Below are positions 62,723 to 64,000 of a stretch of 64,000 bases of DNA, piece by piece. Below the pieces are notes generated by a model. That model saw only the letters and a program-made list of their open reading frames with translations. It was not told the DNA's origin and did no database searches. The stretch comes from Saprospiraceae bacterium. Lineage in GTDB: Bacteria; Bacteroidota; Bacteroidia; Chitinophagales; Saprospiraceae. The stretch spans positions 186,001 through 250,000 of the forward strand of contig JAHDFP010000004.1 in the NCBI GenBank assembly GCA_020628095.1. The letters run 5' to 3'. The translations under genes were made by a program, and so were the position numbers. Numbering within the stretch: the stretch's first letter is position 1; each line of letters starts with the position of its first letter.

Positions 62723-64000
62723 TTATCTAAGAATCGCCAATTTACTAAATCCTTTATAGAAAAATCTGTCTATCTTCTCTAAGTCATACTGACCAGAGCT
62801 TTGTCCATTTTCCTGAGAACTCACAACGCGATACAGATAGATACCATTAGCTAATTTGTTACCGAACTCATCTGTTCCATCCCACCTATAATCTGTTCTA
62901 TTGACACCAATTCTGAGATTGCCCAGTTCTTCCTTAGTGATTTCGCGGACCATCTTACCTGATAGCGTCATTATCTGTATCGTGAACACCTCTGGCACCT
63001 GATTACCTGTTATAGTAAACACGAACTGCGTAGAGCTAGTAAACGGATTAGGGTAGTTCAATACATTAGAGATCATAGACTCTTCTATTACTTTAAATCT
63101 TACCTCTATATCCTGATCGCCAGAAAGATTACCAGAGCCATCTGTTCCCTGTGCATATAGTATATAGTCTCCAGACTCCAGTTCCGGCGTGAAGATTAGC
63201 TTCGCGACCTGATTAGATGAGTCTGCTGGTACAAACATCACATTGCTTGCTGTCAAGTCCACAGGAAATGACTGCGGATCAGGTAAGGCTTGCAAGGCCA
63301 AATTGAAATGTGACACGTCATCTATACTTATCGCGTCAGCTTCGTCTCTTAGTGTCACACAGATAGATGGTGTCGGCGAGACGATGTCTCCATCCATTAT
63401 GTGCATGCCATCAAAGGTGACATCCAGTATCGGATTGATATTATCTCCAGTTACATTGAAATCAATTATACCGATGTTATTAAAATAATATTGCTCAGTC
63501 TGCTCCCGCGCTGGATTAATCTCAACAATAAACTGATTAAGACCTGTCAGGTCAGCCGTCGGATATTCGTAATTTATATCCAAGGATTCTCCTCCTCTGA
63601 GAGGCGCTAGTCTCTCGTAGTCTACATATTCTTGATTCTCCTCGTCCACGATAGTATATTTCACTAAGAGACTATCCATGTCTGTGCCCGTGATATTAGT
63701 GGCAATCGTGCTGAGAGTTAATGTTTCTCCTAGAGATAACGTATCATTATTAAAAATAAATTTTTGCTCTGTATCCAGTATAGCCTCTGGCAGTTCCTCA
63801 TATAATACTCTCCAGTAATCTAACTGCGCCGAAGAGTATGAAGTAGAATCATAAGAGTAAAAATTTATTTTCAGATATGGATATCTGTCTGAGTTAATAG
63901 ACGATATATCGAAATCAAAATTATCTACATTCTCGAATAGAATTTCTTCGTCACCGTCATCATTGACTCCGATAAGGTCTAATCTGTATCTATCCTCGAA
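62723..64000 (-). CDS. PorU2-like C25 peptidase, C-terminal part (partial, runs off window)
   Basis: The reading frame is open from the right edge to the stop at 62723, so this is the last 425 residues of a larger protein whose start is outside the window; the first in-window Met (63679) is not a real start. LDYWRVLYEELPEAIL and the closing segment (YPNPFTSSTQFVFTITG, WDGTDEFGNKLANGIYLYR, then IDRFFYKGFSKLAILR) match the end of the C25 gingipain-like PorU2 proteins tied to T9SS. The catalytic Cys-His domain is outside. It agrees with gldE/gldD in pointing to T9SS and gliding. Confidence 0.75.
   Translation of the reverse strand, partial: FEDRYRLDLIGVNDDGDEEILFENVDNFDFDISSINSDRYPYLKINFYSYDSTSYSSAQLDYWRVLYEELPEAILDTEQKFIFNNDTLSLGETLTLSTIATNITGTDMDSLLVKYTIVDEENQEYVDYERLAPLRGGESLDINYEYPTADLTGLNQFIVEINPAREQTEQYYFNNIGIIDFNVTGDNINPILDVTFDGMHIMDGDIVSPTPSICVTLRDEADAISIDDVSHFNLALQALPDPQSFPVDLTASNVMFVPADSSNQVAKLIFTPELESGDYILYAQGTDGSGNLSGDQDIEVRFKVIEESMISNVLNYPNPFTSSTQFVFTITGNQVPEVFTIQIMTLSGKMVREITKEELGNLRIGVNRTDYRWDGTDEFGNKLANGIYLYRVVSSQENGQSSGQYDLEKIDRFFYKGFSKLAILR

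Overview
The window looks like chromosomal DNA of a gliding, low-GC member of the Bacteroidota, most likely of the Saprospiria/Saprospiraceae type. The indications are the ssb-gldE-gldD gliding cluster, cargo with type IX secretion (T9SS) C-terminal domains, a PorU2-like C25 peptidase at the right edge, Bacteroidota-only families (DUF4270, DUF4290), Bacteroidota promoter elements (TTG/TTTG about 20 bases before TAnnTTTG), and almost no Shine-Dalgarno sequences. I saw no tRNA, rRNA, CRISPR array, insertion sequence or prophage. Nearly all of the DNA is coding.

Layout. 1-2625: end of mutY, then ssb, gldE, gldD. 2651-4444: a secreted HYR/dockerin-like protein. 4628-9316: a thrA-thrB-thrC operon from aspartate to threonine, with one perfect ParB parS-type palindrome inside thrC and a second just after it. 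9392-13552: an M1 peptidase, then a convergent alpha/beta hydrolase and heme A synthase. 13553-14040: an AT-rich gene-free gap with three DnaA-box matches, my candidate replication origin. 14041-21389: a run of ten same-strand genes (dtd, MazG-like, GAF-SpoIIE phosphatase, TM2-TPR-SHOCT, CBS, POTRA barrel, nadK, cyclase, two small membrane proteins). 21358-26491: flippase, M42 peptidase, DegP-like protease, ComF, DinB. 26502-32506: a five-gene leftward operon feeding cell-wall amino sugars (starch-synthase-like half protein, DUF4270, glmS, DUF4290, murA). 32618-35664: DUF819 membrane protein, lipoprotein, DUF6702-like protein. 35697-40422: a chimeric secreted sulfatase, then a FemAB-like acyltransferase and a VpsJ-like toroid protein. 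40546-45663: trans-sulfuration enzyme, MlaE/MlaF-type transporter, Sel1 protein, serine hydrolase. 46148-50959: M14 carboxypeptidase, methylmalonyl-CoA-type mutase, DUF2975/HTH pair, MBL hydrolase. 51072-58416: a large propeller/barrel outer-membrane protein and a peptide ABC importer. 58424-64000: small lipoprotein, HU, split transketolase, a polytopic membrane protein, and the 3' end of the PorU2-like gene.

The strongest higher-order signal is origin-like: two parS sites, an AT-rich DnaA-box gap a few kilobases away, and a switch of top-strand G-versus-C bias from negative on the left to positive on the right that does not follow gene direction. No obviously new multi-gene system (defence island, biosynthetic cluster) is present. 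The less ordinary items are the parS/origin region, the sulfatase-YHYH-MopE chimera, the FemAB/VpsJ pair, the motif-less half starch synthase, a divergent N-terminally short mutase, and three genes whose coding signal runs upstream of any ATG, GTG or TTG.
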